Made by a program: the position numbers and the translations under genes. This document shows, in pieces, positions 54,094-64,000 of a DNA stretch of 64,000 nucleotides (position 1 is its first letter; every line of letters starts with the position of its first letter). This stretch comes from Burkholderia ubonensis (GTDB lineage Bacteria > Pseudomonadota > Gammaproteobacteria > Burkholderiales > Burkholderiaceae). The notes under the pieces are model-generated. The model searched no databases. It saw only the letters and a list, made by a program, of their open reading frames with translations, and was not told the DNA's origin. Location: NCBI RefSeq assembly GCF_001718695.1, contig NZ_CP013422.1, forward strand, positions 372,001 to 436,000, written 5' to 3'.

Positions 54094-54858
54094 ATGGATC
54101 TGTTGACGCTGTTCGGCGTCGTGTTCGGTGGCGCGGCCATCGTGTTCGGCTTTTCGCTCGAGGGCGGGCATTTCGCGACGCTGTTCCAGCTCGAGGCGTT
54201 CGTGATCGTGCTCGGCGGCACGCTCGGCGCGGTGATGATACAGAACACGTGGGCGCGCTTTTTCGATGCGGTGAAGCAGCTGCGGCTCGCGTTCGTGCAG
54301 GCGCGGCGGGTCGATCGGCAGAGCCTGACGGATCTGCTGGAGTGGGGCGACCGCGCGAAGCTGAACGGCCTGCTCGCGTTCGAATCGATGGACGTCAGCG
54401 GGATTCATCCGTTCGCGCGGCGCGGGCTCGAACTGCTGGCGAACGGGGTGTCGACCGCGGTGCTCGAAGACGCGCTGCAGCGCGAGCTCGATGCCTACGA
54501 GCGCAGCCACATGGCGGCGGCGCGCGTGTGGCAGCAGGCGGGCGGCTATGCGCCGACGTTCGGCATCCTCGGCTCGGTGATGGGACTGATCCAGGTGACG
54601 AGCCATATTCTCGAACCCGCGCAGCTCGGGCCGGGGATCGCGGTGGCGTTCGTCGCGACGCTGTACGGGCTGGCGCTCGCGAACCTCGTGTTCCTGCCGC
54701 TGTACGGCAAGCTGCGTGCGCAGGTGGACAGCGAGCTGCGGTTTCGCAAGCTCTATCTCGACGGGCTGCTGGCGATCTCGCGCAAGGAGTCGCCGCATAC
54801 GATCGAGACGCGCCTGACCGGCGATATTCGCGGCCGGGCGGCCGAGTCGCTCGCGTGA
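54094..54858 (+). CDS. MotA-like ion-channel stator protein
   Basis: A 254-residue inner-membrane protein with GGAGAGAG before the ATG. It has four helices: LFGVVFGGAAIVFGF, AFVIVLGGTLGAVMI, and the conserved pair YAPTFGILGSVMGLIQV and GIAVAFVATLYGLALANLVFLPL with their channel prolines. The cytoplasmic loop HPFARRGLELLANG carries the Arg/Glu pattern that contacts FliG in flagellar MotA. No other flagellar genes are nearby. With MotB and the CNB-FliG-like protein it forms a separate proton- or sodium-driven unit, embedded in a polysaccharide locus. Confidence 0.85.
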   Translation: MDLLTLFGVVFGGAAIVFGFSLEGGHFATLFQLEAFVIVLGGTLGAVMIQNTWARFFDAVKQLRLAFVQARRVDRQSLTDLLEWGDRAKLNGLLAFESMDVSGIHPFARRGLELLANGVSTAVLEDALQRELDAYERSHMAAARVWQQAGGYAPTFGILGSVMGLIQVTSHILEPAQLGPGIAVAFVATLYGLALANLVFLPLYGKLRAQVDSELRFRKLYLDGLLAISRKESPHTIETRLTGDIRGRAAESLA

Positions 54859-54876
54859 CGCCCGTGGAGCATCGAC

Positions 54877-55557
54877 ATGACGGCACGAACTGAGGCCGCG
54901 CGCGCGGGCGCAACGGCGACCGGTCGCGACGACGATGAAGGCGACGACGCGCAGTCCGGCCGCTGGCTGATCTCCTATGCGGATCTCGTCACCACGCTGA
55001 TGGTGCTGTTTCTCGCGCTGTACGTGCTGCAGCTCGCGAAGTACAACGCGCTCGACGCGCGCTATCAGACGCTCGCGCGGCACGACGACGCCGCGCGCGG
55101 CACGGCGGCCATCACGCTGCCCGAGCGCGTGCCCGCGTGGCTCGCGTCGCTCGATGCACTGAAGACGGCCGGCCGCATCGCGCTCGTGCGCGCGCCGCAC
55201 GGGATCGAGATCGGCATCAACGCGAAGATCCTGTTCAACGTCGGCGACGCGCGGCTGCTGCCGGATGCGGCGCCGGTGCTGACCCAGATCGCGCGCGCAT
55301 TGAGCGAGCATGCGAGCGGCGACATCCTCGTCGAAGGCCATACGGACAGCGTGCCGATCTCGACCGCGAAGTATGAATCCAACTGGGAGTTGTCGTCGGC
55401 GCGGGCGGGGGCCGTCGTGCGGTATCTGGTCGAGCGGGGCGTCGAGCCGCATCGGCTCGCCGCGATCGGCCGCGCCGATACGCAGCCGCTCGTCACCGGC
55501 GACGACGCGGCCGCACGCGCGCGTAATCGGCGCGTGACGATCTTCGTCGCGTACTGA
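54877..55557 (+). CDS. MotB-like stator protein with OmpA-type peptidoglycan-binding domain
   Basis: A 226-residue protein: an acidic cytoplasmic tail, one membrane helix starting SYADLVTTLMVLFLALY with the ion-carrying aspartate (D36), and a periplasmic OmpA/MotB domain (ILVEGHTDSVPISTAKYESNWELSSARAGAVVRYL). It pairs with the MotA-like protein 18 bp upstream and anchors the unit to peptidoglycan. The plug region after the helix is short. Extra MotAB pairs exist in many bacteria (swarming, gliding, Zorya defence), but none of the Zorya partner genes (ZorC/D/E) is present. Confidence 0.87.
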   Translation: MTARTEAARAGATATGRDDDEGDDAQSGRWLISYADLVTTLMVLFLALYVLQLAKYNALDARYQTLARHDDAARGTAAITLPERVPAWLASLDALKTAGRIALVRAPHGIEIGINAKILFNVGDARLLPDAAPVLTQIARALSEHASGDILVEGHTDSVPISTAKYESNWELSSARAGAVVRYLVERGVEPHRLAAIGRADTQPLVTGDDAAARARNRRVTIFVAY

Positions 55558-55753
55558 ACGGCGGCTGCGGCTGCGGATGCGATTGCATTGCGTGTGCTGA
55601 TGCTCCACATCCGAGATCGACGCCGCGTTGCTGCCGGTGCCTGCCGGTGCCTGCCGATCCGTCGAACGCACGCGCACGCGCCGCTACGCTCAATAGCGGC
55701 GACCTTCCGCGCTGCCCGGAACCGGCAGACCGAGCCCCCAGACGCCAACCCGC

Positions 55754-57181
<1,428 letters not shown>

Positions 57182-57236
57182 TCATGAGTGTTCTTTGCCG
57201 TGCCGTTCGTCGCGACCGCTCCCCGTTGCCAATACA

Positions 57237-57251
57237 GCAATATTCAAACCA
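57237..57251 (-). promoter_or_regulatory. Sigma-54-like promoter toward wecB
   Basis: On the minus strand TGGTTTGAATATTGC has GG and GC exactly 10 bases apart and the TTGC -12 element, but a poorer -24 block. The wecB start codon is 265 bases downstream. Confidence 0.45.
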
Positions 57252-57470
57252 CCCGCCGCGTGGCCCGGCCCCGACGCCCGCGCCGCATCGGCAACGCGTC
57301 GAACGTTTCACAATTGCTACGAGCGCGGCGCGCCGGCGCGCGGCGGGGACGCTGAGTTGCACCCGTGGCGTCGCCCCGTACGACGCGTGGCGTCGTTCGT
57401 TGCGTGCGGCATCGCGTTGCATGACGGCCCGCGCGTGAAACGACCGGACGGCCGCGCGAGATCGCGAAAT

Positions 57471-57486
57471 GTTGCGCATCTGAAAC
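57471..57486. promoter_or_regulatory. Half-conserved GTTTCAG-type palindrome
   Basis: GTTGCGCATCTGAAAC keeps one perfect CTGAAAC arm and 4 of 7 bases in the other, in the same 16-base layout as the site before nfrB. It lies about 220 bases upstream of the sigma-54-like element for wecB. Confidence 0.4.
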
Positions 57487-57986
57487 ATGTGCGGTGTCCA
57501 TTCGCAGCCGGCGCGACATCGCGGATGCTGACGGCACGGCGCGGCGACGCAGTCGCGATGCGATGACCGACGCCTGCGCAGCCCTTACCCCGCGCGGCTT
57601 GCAGGCCTTGCGTCGATGCGCGACGCGACGCGGTGGATCGTCTCGCCGACGGTCGAGAGCGATGATGCGGCGATGAATCAAAAACGGACGGCGCGGCGCG
57701 TCGGCGAGCGCGTCGGCGCATCGCCGGCCCTTGCCGCGTGGGCGAAGTCGGTCGATGGCTCGACGCTTGCTTGTTCGATGGTGCAGGCGTGCGGCGGCCG
57801 ACGCAGCTCGGCGATACCGATACGGCGGAGCCGGAAACAGCGCTCGGTGTGCCTACGTTCGGATGTGGCGCGACGCACGAGATGCACGCGCATGTGCGCA
57901 GTTGCGACGGACCTGCGGGTGCGACCACGGTGGACGAAAAACCGCGGCGCACGGCCGATGGACGAACAGGGGCAAGGAGACGGGTC

Positions 57987-59804
57987 ATGTGTGGGATCGT
58001 CGGCGCGGTCGCGCAACGGAACATCGTTCCGATTCTGATAGAAGGCTTACGCCGCCTCGAATACCGGGGCTACGACTCGTGCGGCGTCGCGACCGTCGTC
58101 GACGGCGCGGCGCGCCGCGAACGCAGCGTGTCGCGCGTCGCGGATCTCGAAGCGCACGTGGTGAGCGCCGGGCTTTCCGGCAGCACGGGGATCGCGCACA
58201 CGCGCTGGGCGACGCACGGCGCGCCGGCGACCTGCAACGCGCACCCGATCTTCTCGCGCGACGAAATCGCGCTCGTGCACAACGGCATCATCGAGAATCA
58301 CGAATCGTTGCGCTCGCAACTGTCAGACGAACATTACGAATTCGACGGCCAGACCGACACCGAGGTCGTCGCGCACCTGATCCACAGCAAGTATCGCGGC
58401 GACCTGCTCGCGGCGGTGCGCGACGCGACCTCGCAACTGCACGGCGCGTATGCGATCGCGGTGTTCAGCAAGTCCGAGCCGCAGCGGCTCGTCGGCGCGC
58501 GGGTCGGCTCGCCGCTCGTCGTCGGGCTGAAGGACGGCGAGTGCTTCGTCGCGTCGGACGCGCTCGCGCTCGCCGGCATCACCGACCGCTTCATCTTCCT
58601 CGAGGAAGGCGACATCGTCGAACTGACCGCCGGCCACGCGCGGATCTTCGACCGCAACGGCGTGCAGGTCGAGCGCCCGGTGCAGACGGTGACGTCGGGC
58701 GACGGCTTGGTCGAGCTCGGCCCGTATCGCCACTTCATGCAGAAGGAGATCTTCGAGCAGCCGCACGCGGTCGCGGCGACGATTCCCGATGCGGGCCTGT
58801 TCGATCCCGCGGTGTTCGGGCCGGACGCGCGGCGCATCTTCGAGCAGATCGACAACGTGCTGATCCTCGCGTGCGGCACGAGCCATTACTCGGGGCTCAC
58901 CGCGCGCCGCTGGCTGGAGACGATCGCGCGGCTGCCCGCGCAGGTCGAGATCGCGAGCGAATACCGCTACAGCGACGCGCTCGCGCTGCCGAACACGCTG
59001 GTGGTCGTCGTGTCGCAATCGGGCGAGACGGCCGACACGCTCGCGGCGCTCAAGTATGCGCAATCGCTCGGCCATCCGGACACGCTCGCGATCTGCAACG
59101 TGCCGACCAGCGCGATGATGCGGCAGACCAGCCTGCGCTTCCTCACGCGCGCGGGCCCGGAGATCGGCGTCGCGTCGACGAAGGCGTTCACGACGCAGCT
59201 CGTCGCGCTGTTCATCCTGTCGGTCACGCTCGGGCGGCTGCGCGGCTGCGTCGACGACGCGCAGCTCGCGCGCTATGCGACGCAGCTGCGGCGGCTGCCC
59301 GACGCGCTCGCCGACGTGCTCGCGCTCGAGCCGCAGATCGAACGCTGGGCGGAGGAATTCGCGTGCCACGAGAACGCGCTGTTCCTCGGGCGCGGGCTGC
59401 ATTATCCGATCGCGCTCGAAGGCGCGCTGAAGCTGAAGGAGATCTCGTACATCCACGCGGAGGCGTATCCGGCGGGCGAACTGAAGCACGGGCCGCTCGC
59501 GCTCGTCACGCACACGATGCCGGTCGCGACGATCGCGCCGAACGACATGCTGCTCGAAAAGCTGAAGTCGAACATGCAGGAAGTGAGGGCGCGCGGCGGG
59601 CAGCTGTACGTGTTCGCGGATGCCGATACGCGCATCGACAACGGCGACGGCGTGTCGGTGCTGAGGATGCCGGATTACTACGGGCTGCTGTCGCCGATCC
59701 TGCACGTCGTGCCGCTGCAGTTGCTCGCGTATCACGCGGCATGCGTGCGCGGCGCGGATATCGACAAGCCGAGGAATCTGGCGAAGTCGGTGACGGTGGA
59801 GTGA
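57987..59804 (+). CDS. glmS: Glutamine-fructose-6-phosphate aminotransferase
   Basis: A 605-residue GlmS of normal length, with AAGGAGA before its ATG. The nucleophile Cys2 follows the initiator Met ([20 protein letters not shown]). The glutaminase domain shows [11 protein letters not shown] and DGQTDTE; two SIS domains follow with [10 protein letters not shown] and SQSGETADT, and the C-terminus ends LAKSVTVE. It makes glucosamine-6-phosphate, the first committed step toward UDP-GlcNAc. Located opposite wecB, it is probably a second, pathway-linked copy that boosts amino-sugar supply for the NfrAB glycan. A housekeeping copy elsewhere is assumed, not seen. No glmS ribozyme was recognised. Confidence 0.93.
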   Translation: MCGIVGAVAQRNIVPILIEGLRRLEYRGYDSCGVATVVDGAARRERSVSRVADLEAHVVSAGLSGSTGIAHTRWATHGAPATCNAHPIFSRDEIALVHNGIIENHESLRSQLSDEHYEFDGQTDTEVVAHLIHSKYRGDLLAAVRDATSQLHGAYAIAVFSKSEPQRLVGARVGSPLVVGLKDGECFVASDALALAGITDRFIFLEEGDIVELTAGHARIFDRNGVQVERPVQTVTSGDGLVELGPYRHFMQKEIFEQPHAVAATIPDAGLFDPAVFGPDARRIFEQIDNVLILACGTSHYSGLTARRWLETIARLPAQVEIASEYRYSDALALPNTLVVVVSQSGETADTLAALKYAQSLGHPDTLAICNVPTSAMMRQTSLRFLTRAGPEIGVASTKAFTTQLVALFILSVTLGRLRGCVDDAQLARYATQLRRLPDALADVLALEPQIERWAEEFACHENALFLGRGLHYPIALEGALKLKEISYIHAEAYPAGELKHGPLALVTHTMPVATIAPNDMLLEKLKSNMQEVRARGGQLYVFADADTRIDNGDGVSVLRMPDYYGLLSPILHVVPLQLLAYHAACVRGADIDKPRNLAKSVTVE

Positions 59805-59992
59805 CGGGGACGGGCGGTGCGTGTGCGGCGCCTCAGAGCGGAGCGGTAAGCGTGTTGCGGCCGTGGGCGCAGGCGATGAAGTCGTTCGCATGTTTCGTTA
59901 CCGGGGCCGCGAGCCGCAAAACGCCGCTGCGACGGCCGCCCGATTCATGCGAAGATTGGCCGACCGTTCCGAGAACCGAACCCGAGGCCCCC

Positions 59993-60454
59993 GTGAACCG
60001 ATCGAATCCCGAACGCAACGCACACACCGGCCACCCGCCGTGGATGCACATCGCTTTGGCCGAGCTCGGCATCCGCCGCTTCCCGCCCGGCAGCAGCAAC
60101 CCGCGCATCGTCGAGTACAACAACCACACGAACCTCGTCGGCTATGACGACAAGATTTCGTGGTGCTCGTCATTCCTGAACTGGTGCATGGCGCATGCGG
60201 GCTTGCGCGGCACCGGCTCCGCGCTCGCGCGCTCGTGGCTCGAATGGGGCAGGGCGCTGGAGCGGCCGGTCTACGGCTGCGTCGCCGTGCTGACGCGAGA
60301 CGATCCGGCGAGCTGGAAGGGGCACGTCGGGTTCTATCTGCGTCACGACGACGAGAACGTCTACCTGTTCGGCGGCAACCAGCTCGAAGAAGTGCGCGAG
60401 CTCGCGTATCCGGTGAGCGAGGTGATCGGATACCGGTGGCCTGACGTCGGCTGA
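59993..60454 (+). CDS. TIGR02594-type (CHAP/NlpC-like) protein
   Basis: A 153-residue protein from GTG 59993, with GAGG just upstream. The pattern PPWMHIALAELGIRRF ... DKISWCSSFLNWCMAHAGL (catalytic-type cysteine) ... SWKGHVGFYLRHDDENVYLFGGNQ (histidine) matches the TIGR02594 family, thought to be related to CHAP/NlpC-P60 cell-wall amidases. Such proteins often occur in phage lysis modules, but no other phage gene is nearby. There is no signal peptide. It may be a cell-wall hydrolase, or an orphan phage-derived gene. It lies 188 bp after glmS. Confidence 0.78.
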   Translation: MNRSNPERNAHTGHPPWMHIALAELGIRRFPPGSSNPRIVEYNNHTNLVGYDDKISWCSSFLNWCMAHAGLRGTGSALARSWLEWGRALERPVYGCVAVLTRDDPASWKGHVGFYLRHDDENVYLFGGNQLEEVRELAYPVSEVIGYRWPDVG

Positions 60455-60525
60455 ATGCGCGGCATCGCCGAGTCGACGGGCGGGCGTGGAGCGTTTCGAT
60501 GCGGCGAAGGTCGCCGGCGCACCGG

Positions 60526-61974
60526 TCAGCGGGCCGCAGCGGTGGCCGCGACGGCTTCCGGCTCCGTCCCGCCCGCCGCATCGTTGCGGCTCCAGCCGCC
60601 ACCGAGCGACCGATACAGCGCAACCGCCGACAGCGCGTGCTCGCGCCGCACCTGATTCAGCGCGTCCGAATCGCGCAGATACACTTCCTGCGCCGACAGC
60701 ACGTCCAGGAAATCCGTCGCGCCGCCCTTGTAAAGCTGGTTCGCGAGACCGAGCGCGTGATTGGACGCCGACAGCGCGCTCGCGAGCCGCTGCGTTGCCG
60801 CGTCGCTGCTGACGAGATCCGCGCGCGCATCCTCGATTTCACGCAGCGCCTGCAGCATCGTCTGCCGCAAGCCGAGCTCCGATTCGCGCATGCGGCTTTC
60901 GCTCCGAGCGATGTCGGCGGTGATGCGCCCGGCGTTGAAGATCGGGCTCGTTGCGCTCAGCGCCGCGCTGAACAGGTTGTCGGTCAGCGTCGGCAGGCCG
61001 AGATAGGACGCGGCGAGGAGGCCGTCGGTCAGGTTCAGCGAGAACTTCGGATAGCGCTCGGCCTTCGCGACGCCGACCTGGGCCGCGCGCTGCTCGACGC
61101 GCGCGTAGGCGCTCAGCACGTCGGGGCGGCGCAGCAGCGCCTGCGACGGCAGCGTGGCGGGCGATCCGTCCGGCGGCGCGGGGATGTCGCCGGCCTGCGC
61201 GAGCACGAGCTTGTCGACCGACTCGGGCGTGCGCCCCGAATACACGGCGATCAGGTTGAGCTGGTGCGAGATCTGCGCCTGCGTCGGCGGAATCCGCGCT
61301 TCGAGCGCATCGAGCTGGTTCTGCGCGCGCGTGACGTCGAGCTCGGTCGACAGCCCGAACGCCTGACGCTTGCGCGTGAGGTCGAGCGCGCGTTGGCGGA
61401 TCCGCGCGTTGTCCTGCAGGATCCGCAGTTCCTGCTGCGCCCACCGCAGGTCGACGTAGGCCGACGCGGTGTCCGCCGCGAGCGCGAGCCGCATCGCGTC
61501 TTCCGCGTGCTTCTGCCCGACGAGTTCGGCTTGCGCGGCGAGCAGGTCGAGCCGTTCGCCGCCGAACACGTCCGGCGACCAGCTCAGCGCGAGGCCCGCG
61601 CCGGCCTGCTTCACGTAGCCGAGCGGCGGCGGCGTGTTCTGGCGCGCGTAAGCGCCGTGCGCGTTCGCGTCCAGTTCCGGCAGCAGCGCCGAGCGCTTCT
61701 GCACCGTCAGCGCCTGCGCCTGCTTCACGCGCTCGGCGGCCGCCTGCAGGTCGAGGTTGGCGTCGAGCACGGTGGCGATCAATGCGTCGAGCACCGGGTC
61801 GTGGAACTGCGCCCACCACGTTGCGGCGTCGACGTCCGCGCGCGGCACGTCCGTGTCCCACGCGTGCGGCGCGAGCGATTCGACCGATTCATGCAGCGCG
61901 GGATGCTGCGCGGGCTGCACCGCGCAGCCGGCAGCGAGCGCGCTGACGGCGAGGGCGACGAGAAGCTTTTTCAT
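60526..61974 (-). CDS. OprM/NodT-type outer-membrane efflux lipoprotein
   Basis: A 482-residue protein with a lipoprotein signal (LVALAVSALAAGC, C17). Its two efflux repeats include the NodT landmarks WWAQFHDPVLDALIATVLDANLDLQAAAERVKQA and LLRRPDVLSAYARVEQRAAQVGVAKAERYPKFSL. It forms the trimeric outer-membrane duct of a tripartite drug exporter. It begins 10 bp after the MFS pump gene and is the last gene of the minus-strand operon, whose adaptor gene is cut by the window edge. Confidence 0.92.
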   Translation of the reverse strand: MKKLLVALAVSALAAGCAVQPAQHPALHESVESLAPHAWDTDVPRADVDAATWWAQFHDPVLDALIATVLDANLDLQAAAERVKQAQALTVQKRSALLPELDANAHGAYARQNTPPPLGYVKQAGAGLALSWSPDVFGGERLDLLAAQAELVGQKHAEDAMRLALAADTASAYVDLRWAQQELRILQDNARIRQRALDLTRKRQAFGLSTELDVTRAQNQLDALEARIPPTQAQISHQLNLIAVYSGRTPESVDKLVLAQAGDIPAPPDGSPATLPSQALLRRPDVLSAYARVEQRAAQVGVAKAERYPKFSLNLTDGLLAASYLGLPTLTDNLFSAALSATSPIFNAGRITADIARSESRMRESELGLRQTMLQALREIEDARADLVSSDAATQRLASALSASNHALGLANQLYKGGATDFLDVLSAQEVYLRDSDALNQVRREHALSAVALYRSLGGGWSRNDAAGGTEPEAVAATAAAR

Positions 61975-61984
61975 GACGATGACC

Positions 61985-63559
61985 TCAGTGCGCGTCCGGC
62001 GGCGGCGCGCTCGTGGAAATGGGTTTGGAAAACAGCACCGCGATCAGCGCGACGAGGAAACACAACGCCAGCGCGTAGAACGCGTCCGCGTAAGTGAGCG
62101 TCAGCGCTTCGCGAAAGATCAGCCGGTGCAGGTTCGCGAGGCCGGCCTGCGCGGCGTTCAGCGTGTCGCCGGCTGCGGCCGTCCAGTGCGCGGCCTGCCC
62201 GTCGAGCAGCGCCGCGACCTGCGGCTGGCCGGCACTCACGTGCTCGTTGAGGCGCAGGTAGTGGAAATTCAGCCGGTCGTTGAGCATCGTCGCGCTGACC
62301 GCGATGCCGATCGCGCCGCCGAGGTTGCGCATCAGGTTGAACAGGCCGCTCGCCGATTTCAGCCGCGACTGCGGCAGCGAGCCGAGCGCCATCGTCACGA
62401 TCGGCGGCACGCTGAACTGCTGGCCGATGCCGCGCAGCGCCTGCGGCAGCAGCAGTTCGCGCCAGCCCCAGTCGTGCGTGATCGGCGTGTACAGGTAGAC
62501 GCCGAGGCCGAAGCAGGCGAGCCCGAACACCAGCAGCACCCGCATGCTGAAGAAGCGCGTCGCGAACGCATACGCGCCGAGCGCGAGCATCTGGAACGCG
62601 CCGACCGACAGCAGCGCGATGCCGATCTGCAGCGAGCTGAAGCCGCGCACCTGCGCGAGAAAGAGCGGCGTCAGGAACACCGACACGAAGATGCCGATCC
62701 CGGTCACGAACGACAGCAGGCTGCCGATCCCGAAGTTGCGCACGACGAGCGCGCGCAGGTCGACGATCGGGTCCTTCGCGGTCAGCGCGTGGACGAGGAA
62801 CAGGAAGCCGCAGATCGCGGAGATCCACGTGCACAGCACGATGACGTCGTCGCCGAACCAGTTCTTGCGCGGGCCTTCCTCGAGCACGTATTCGAGGCAG
62901 CCGAGGAAGCCGGACATCAGCGCGATGCCGGGATAGTCGCCGCGCTTGAGCAGGCCGAGGTCGGGCTGGTCGATATGCACGTAGCGCGGCACCAGCGCGG
63001 CCACGACGATGCCCGGCGCGAGGTTCAGGTAGAACAGCCAGTGCCACGACCACTGGTCGGTGATCCAGCCGCCGATCACCGGGCCGATTGCCGGCGCGAG
63101 CGACGCGAGCGCGCCGATGGTCGTCGATGCGACCAGCCGCTGCTTGCCGGGAAACAGCACGAACGCGGTCGTGAACACGGTCGGGATCATCGCCGCGCCG
63201 AGCGCGCCCTGCAGCCCGCGAAACAGGATCATCGAGTTGATGTCCCACGCGAGGCCGCACAGCATGCTGGTGATCGTGAAGCCGACCGCGGACGCGACGA
63301 ACAGCCAGCGCGTCGACAGCACCTTCGACAGCCAGCCCGACATCGGGATCACAAGGATCTCCGCGATCAGGTACGCGGTCTGCACCCACGACAGCTCGTC
63401 CTGGCTCGCGGACAGCCCGCCGCCGATGTCGCGCAGCGACGACGCGACGATCTGGATGTCGAGGGTCGCCATGAAGAACCCGACGCACATCAGCGCGAAC
63501 GCGAACACGCGCTGCCGCATCGGTTGCGACGCCGGGTTGCCGATAAAGCCTGTAGTCAT
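61985..63559 (-). CDS. EmrB/QacA-type MFS drug exporter (DHA2, 14 helices)
   Basis: A 524-residue inner-membrane protein with fourteen helices. DHA2 signatures are MATLDIQIVASSLRDIGGGL (motif D1), GWLSKVLSTRWLFVAS (motif A) and LASLAPAIGPVIGGWITDQWSWHWLFYLN (motif C). ATG 63559 is preferred over ATG 63574 because GGAGCGG sits 6-10 bases before it. It pumps hydrophobic toxic compounds using the proton gradient, with the EmrA-like adaptor upstream and the OprM-like duct downstream. The specific drug range is unknown. Confidence 0.92.
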   Translation of the reverse strand: MTTGFIGNPASQPMRQRVFAFALMCVGFFMATLDIQIVASSLRDIGGGLSASQDELSWVQTAYLIAEILVIPMSGWLSKVLSTRWLFVASAVGFTITSMLCGLAWDINSMILFRGLQGALGAAMIPTVFTTAFVLFPGKQRLVASTTIGALASLAPAIGPVIGGWITDQWSWHWLFYLNLAPGIVVAALVPRYVHIDQPDLGLLKRGDYPGIALMSGFLGCLEYVLEEGPRKNWFGDDVIVLCTWISAICGFLFLVHALTAKDPIVDLRALVVRNFGIGSLLSFVTGIGIFVSVFLTPLFLAQVRGFSSLQIGIALLSVGAFQMLALGAYAFATRFFSMRVLLVFGLACFGLGVYLYTPITHDWGWRELLLPQALRGIGQQFSVPPIVTMALGSLPQSRLKSASGLFNLMRNLGGAIGIAVSATMLNDRLNFHYLRLNEHVSAGQPQVAALLDGQAAHWTAAAGDTLNAAQAGLANLHRLIFREALTLTYADAFYALALCFLVALIAVLFSKPISTSAPPPDAH

Positions 63560-63590
63560 GATCCGCTCCGTCATTCGCTCGGCATGCCGC

Positions 63591-64000
63591 TCAGTCCGCG
63601 CGCGCCGTATGCACGGTCACGACCGCGGACAGGCCGGGACGCAGCACGTTCTCGAGGCCCGGCTGCGCATCGAGATGCACGCGCACCGGCACGCGCTGCA
63701 CGATCTTCGTGAAGTTGCCGGTCGCGTTCTCCGGCGGCAGCACGCTGAAGGTCGCGCCGGTCGCGGGCGCGAGGCTCTCGACGCGGCCGTGCACGCGCAG
63801 GCTCGATGCGTCGAGCGACACGTCGACGCGGTCGCCCGGGCGTATCTTCTTCAGCTGGTCTTCCTTGAAGTTCGCGTCGATCCACAGGCCCGACGCGGGC
63901 ACGATCGTCAAGAGCGGCACGCCGACGTTCGCGAGCATCCCGACCCGGCCGGTGCGGTTGCCGACGTAGCCGTCGACCGGCGAGCGGATCGTCGTGTATT
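63591..64000 (-). CDS. EmrA/HlyD-type adaptor, C-terminal part (5' end outside window)
   Basis: The frame is open to the window edge. It shows the second lipoyl half (TTIRSPVDGYVGNRTGRVG), then PLLTIVPASGLWIDANFKEDQLKKIRPGD and GATFSVLPPENATGNFTKIVQRVPVRVHL, classic EmrA sequence. It bridges the MFS pump and the outer-membrane duct in the periplasm. The stop codon is 31 bp before the start of emrB. Only about 135 residues are visible. Confidence 0.92.
   Translation of the reverse strand, partial: YTTIRSPVDGYVGNRTGRVGMLANVGVPLLTIVPASGLWIDANFKEDQLKKIRPGDRVDVSLDASSLRVHGRVESLAPATGATFSVLPPENATGNFTKIVQRVPVRVHLDAQPGLENVLRPGLSAVVTVHTARAD

Noticed and set aside
52725..55557. Zorya-type anti-phage defence system
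   Set aside because: MotA/MotB-like genes are present, but there is no ZorC, ZorD helicase or ZorE nuclease, and the MotB-like protein has an ordinary OmpA domain; the partner is a CNB-FliG-like protein instead.
59993..60454. Prophage lysis gene
   Set aside because: The TIGR02594-type protein is phage-associated in general, but no holin, tail, integrase or att site is nearby.

Overview
The window is very GC-rich, gene-dense DNA that looks like a Burkholderia replicon, most likely a member of the Burkholderia cepacia complex. The signs are strong GC3 bias, a DUF3717 protein, FUSC and EmrAB-type exporters, a HutC-like regulator and paired GGGAAGC terminators. This assignment is by eye; no database was searched. 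There are no rRNA or tRNA genes, no CRISPR array and no intact prophage or insertion sequence. Mobile-DNA traces are limited to a group II intron 3' remnant and several decayed gene fragments.

Layout. 1-2.7 kb: the end of a TonB-dependent receptor, a PnuC-type transporter and an APH-fold kinase, probably a vitamin-uptake operon. 2.7-3.1 kb: a group II intron domain V/VI relic. 3.2-16.8 kb: a five-gene minus-strand operon. It encodes a 2560-residue DUF4347 surface protein with 13 repeats and its presumed export apparatus: a TolC-like lipoprotein, a periplasmic adaptor, a GAF-like/HlyD protein and a PqqD-like/M50 protease/HlyD fusion. It has no ABC ATPase. 17-22 kb: a gene-poor stretch with gene remnants, then metY, a methyltransferase, a LysE exporter and a frame-disrupted small gene.

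22-29 kb: the most novel-looking locus. Two tiny proteins are encoded upstream of three haem-oxygenase-like diiron-type proteins and a GMC oxidoreductase. A fourth haem-oxygenase-like gene is divergent across an AT-rich promoter region. Most of these proteins start with a PqqD-like segment. This looks like a peptide-modifying (RiPP-like) cluster of unknown product.

29-43.5 kb: mostly housekeeping and accessory genes. These are argG, a FUSC exporter, a diguanylate cyclase, an amino-acid permease, DUF3717, LysR and GntR regulators, a hydrolase, small secreted proteins, an SMR exporter, a transglutaminase pseudogene and a methyltransferase.

43.7-59.8 kb: a surface-polysaccharide region resembling the E. 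coli NfrA/NfrB (phage N4 glycan receptor) pathway. NfrB is a c-di-GMP-sensing glycosyltransferase and NfrA its outer-membrane partner. Around them lie a DUF2334 deacetylase-like protein, a clan GH-A-like hydrolase, a lipoprotein, wecB (supplying UDP-ManNAc) and glmS (supplying glucosamine-6-phosphate). Embedded among these genes is a non-flagellar MotA/MotB pair preceded by a cyclic-nucleotide-binding protein with a FliG-C-like tail. A sigma-54-type promoter and a GTTTCAG palindrome precede nfrB, and similar weaker signals lie in the wecB-glmS gap. This suggests one regulated system. 60-64 kb: an EmrAB-OprM-type tripartite drug exporter, cut by the window end.
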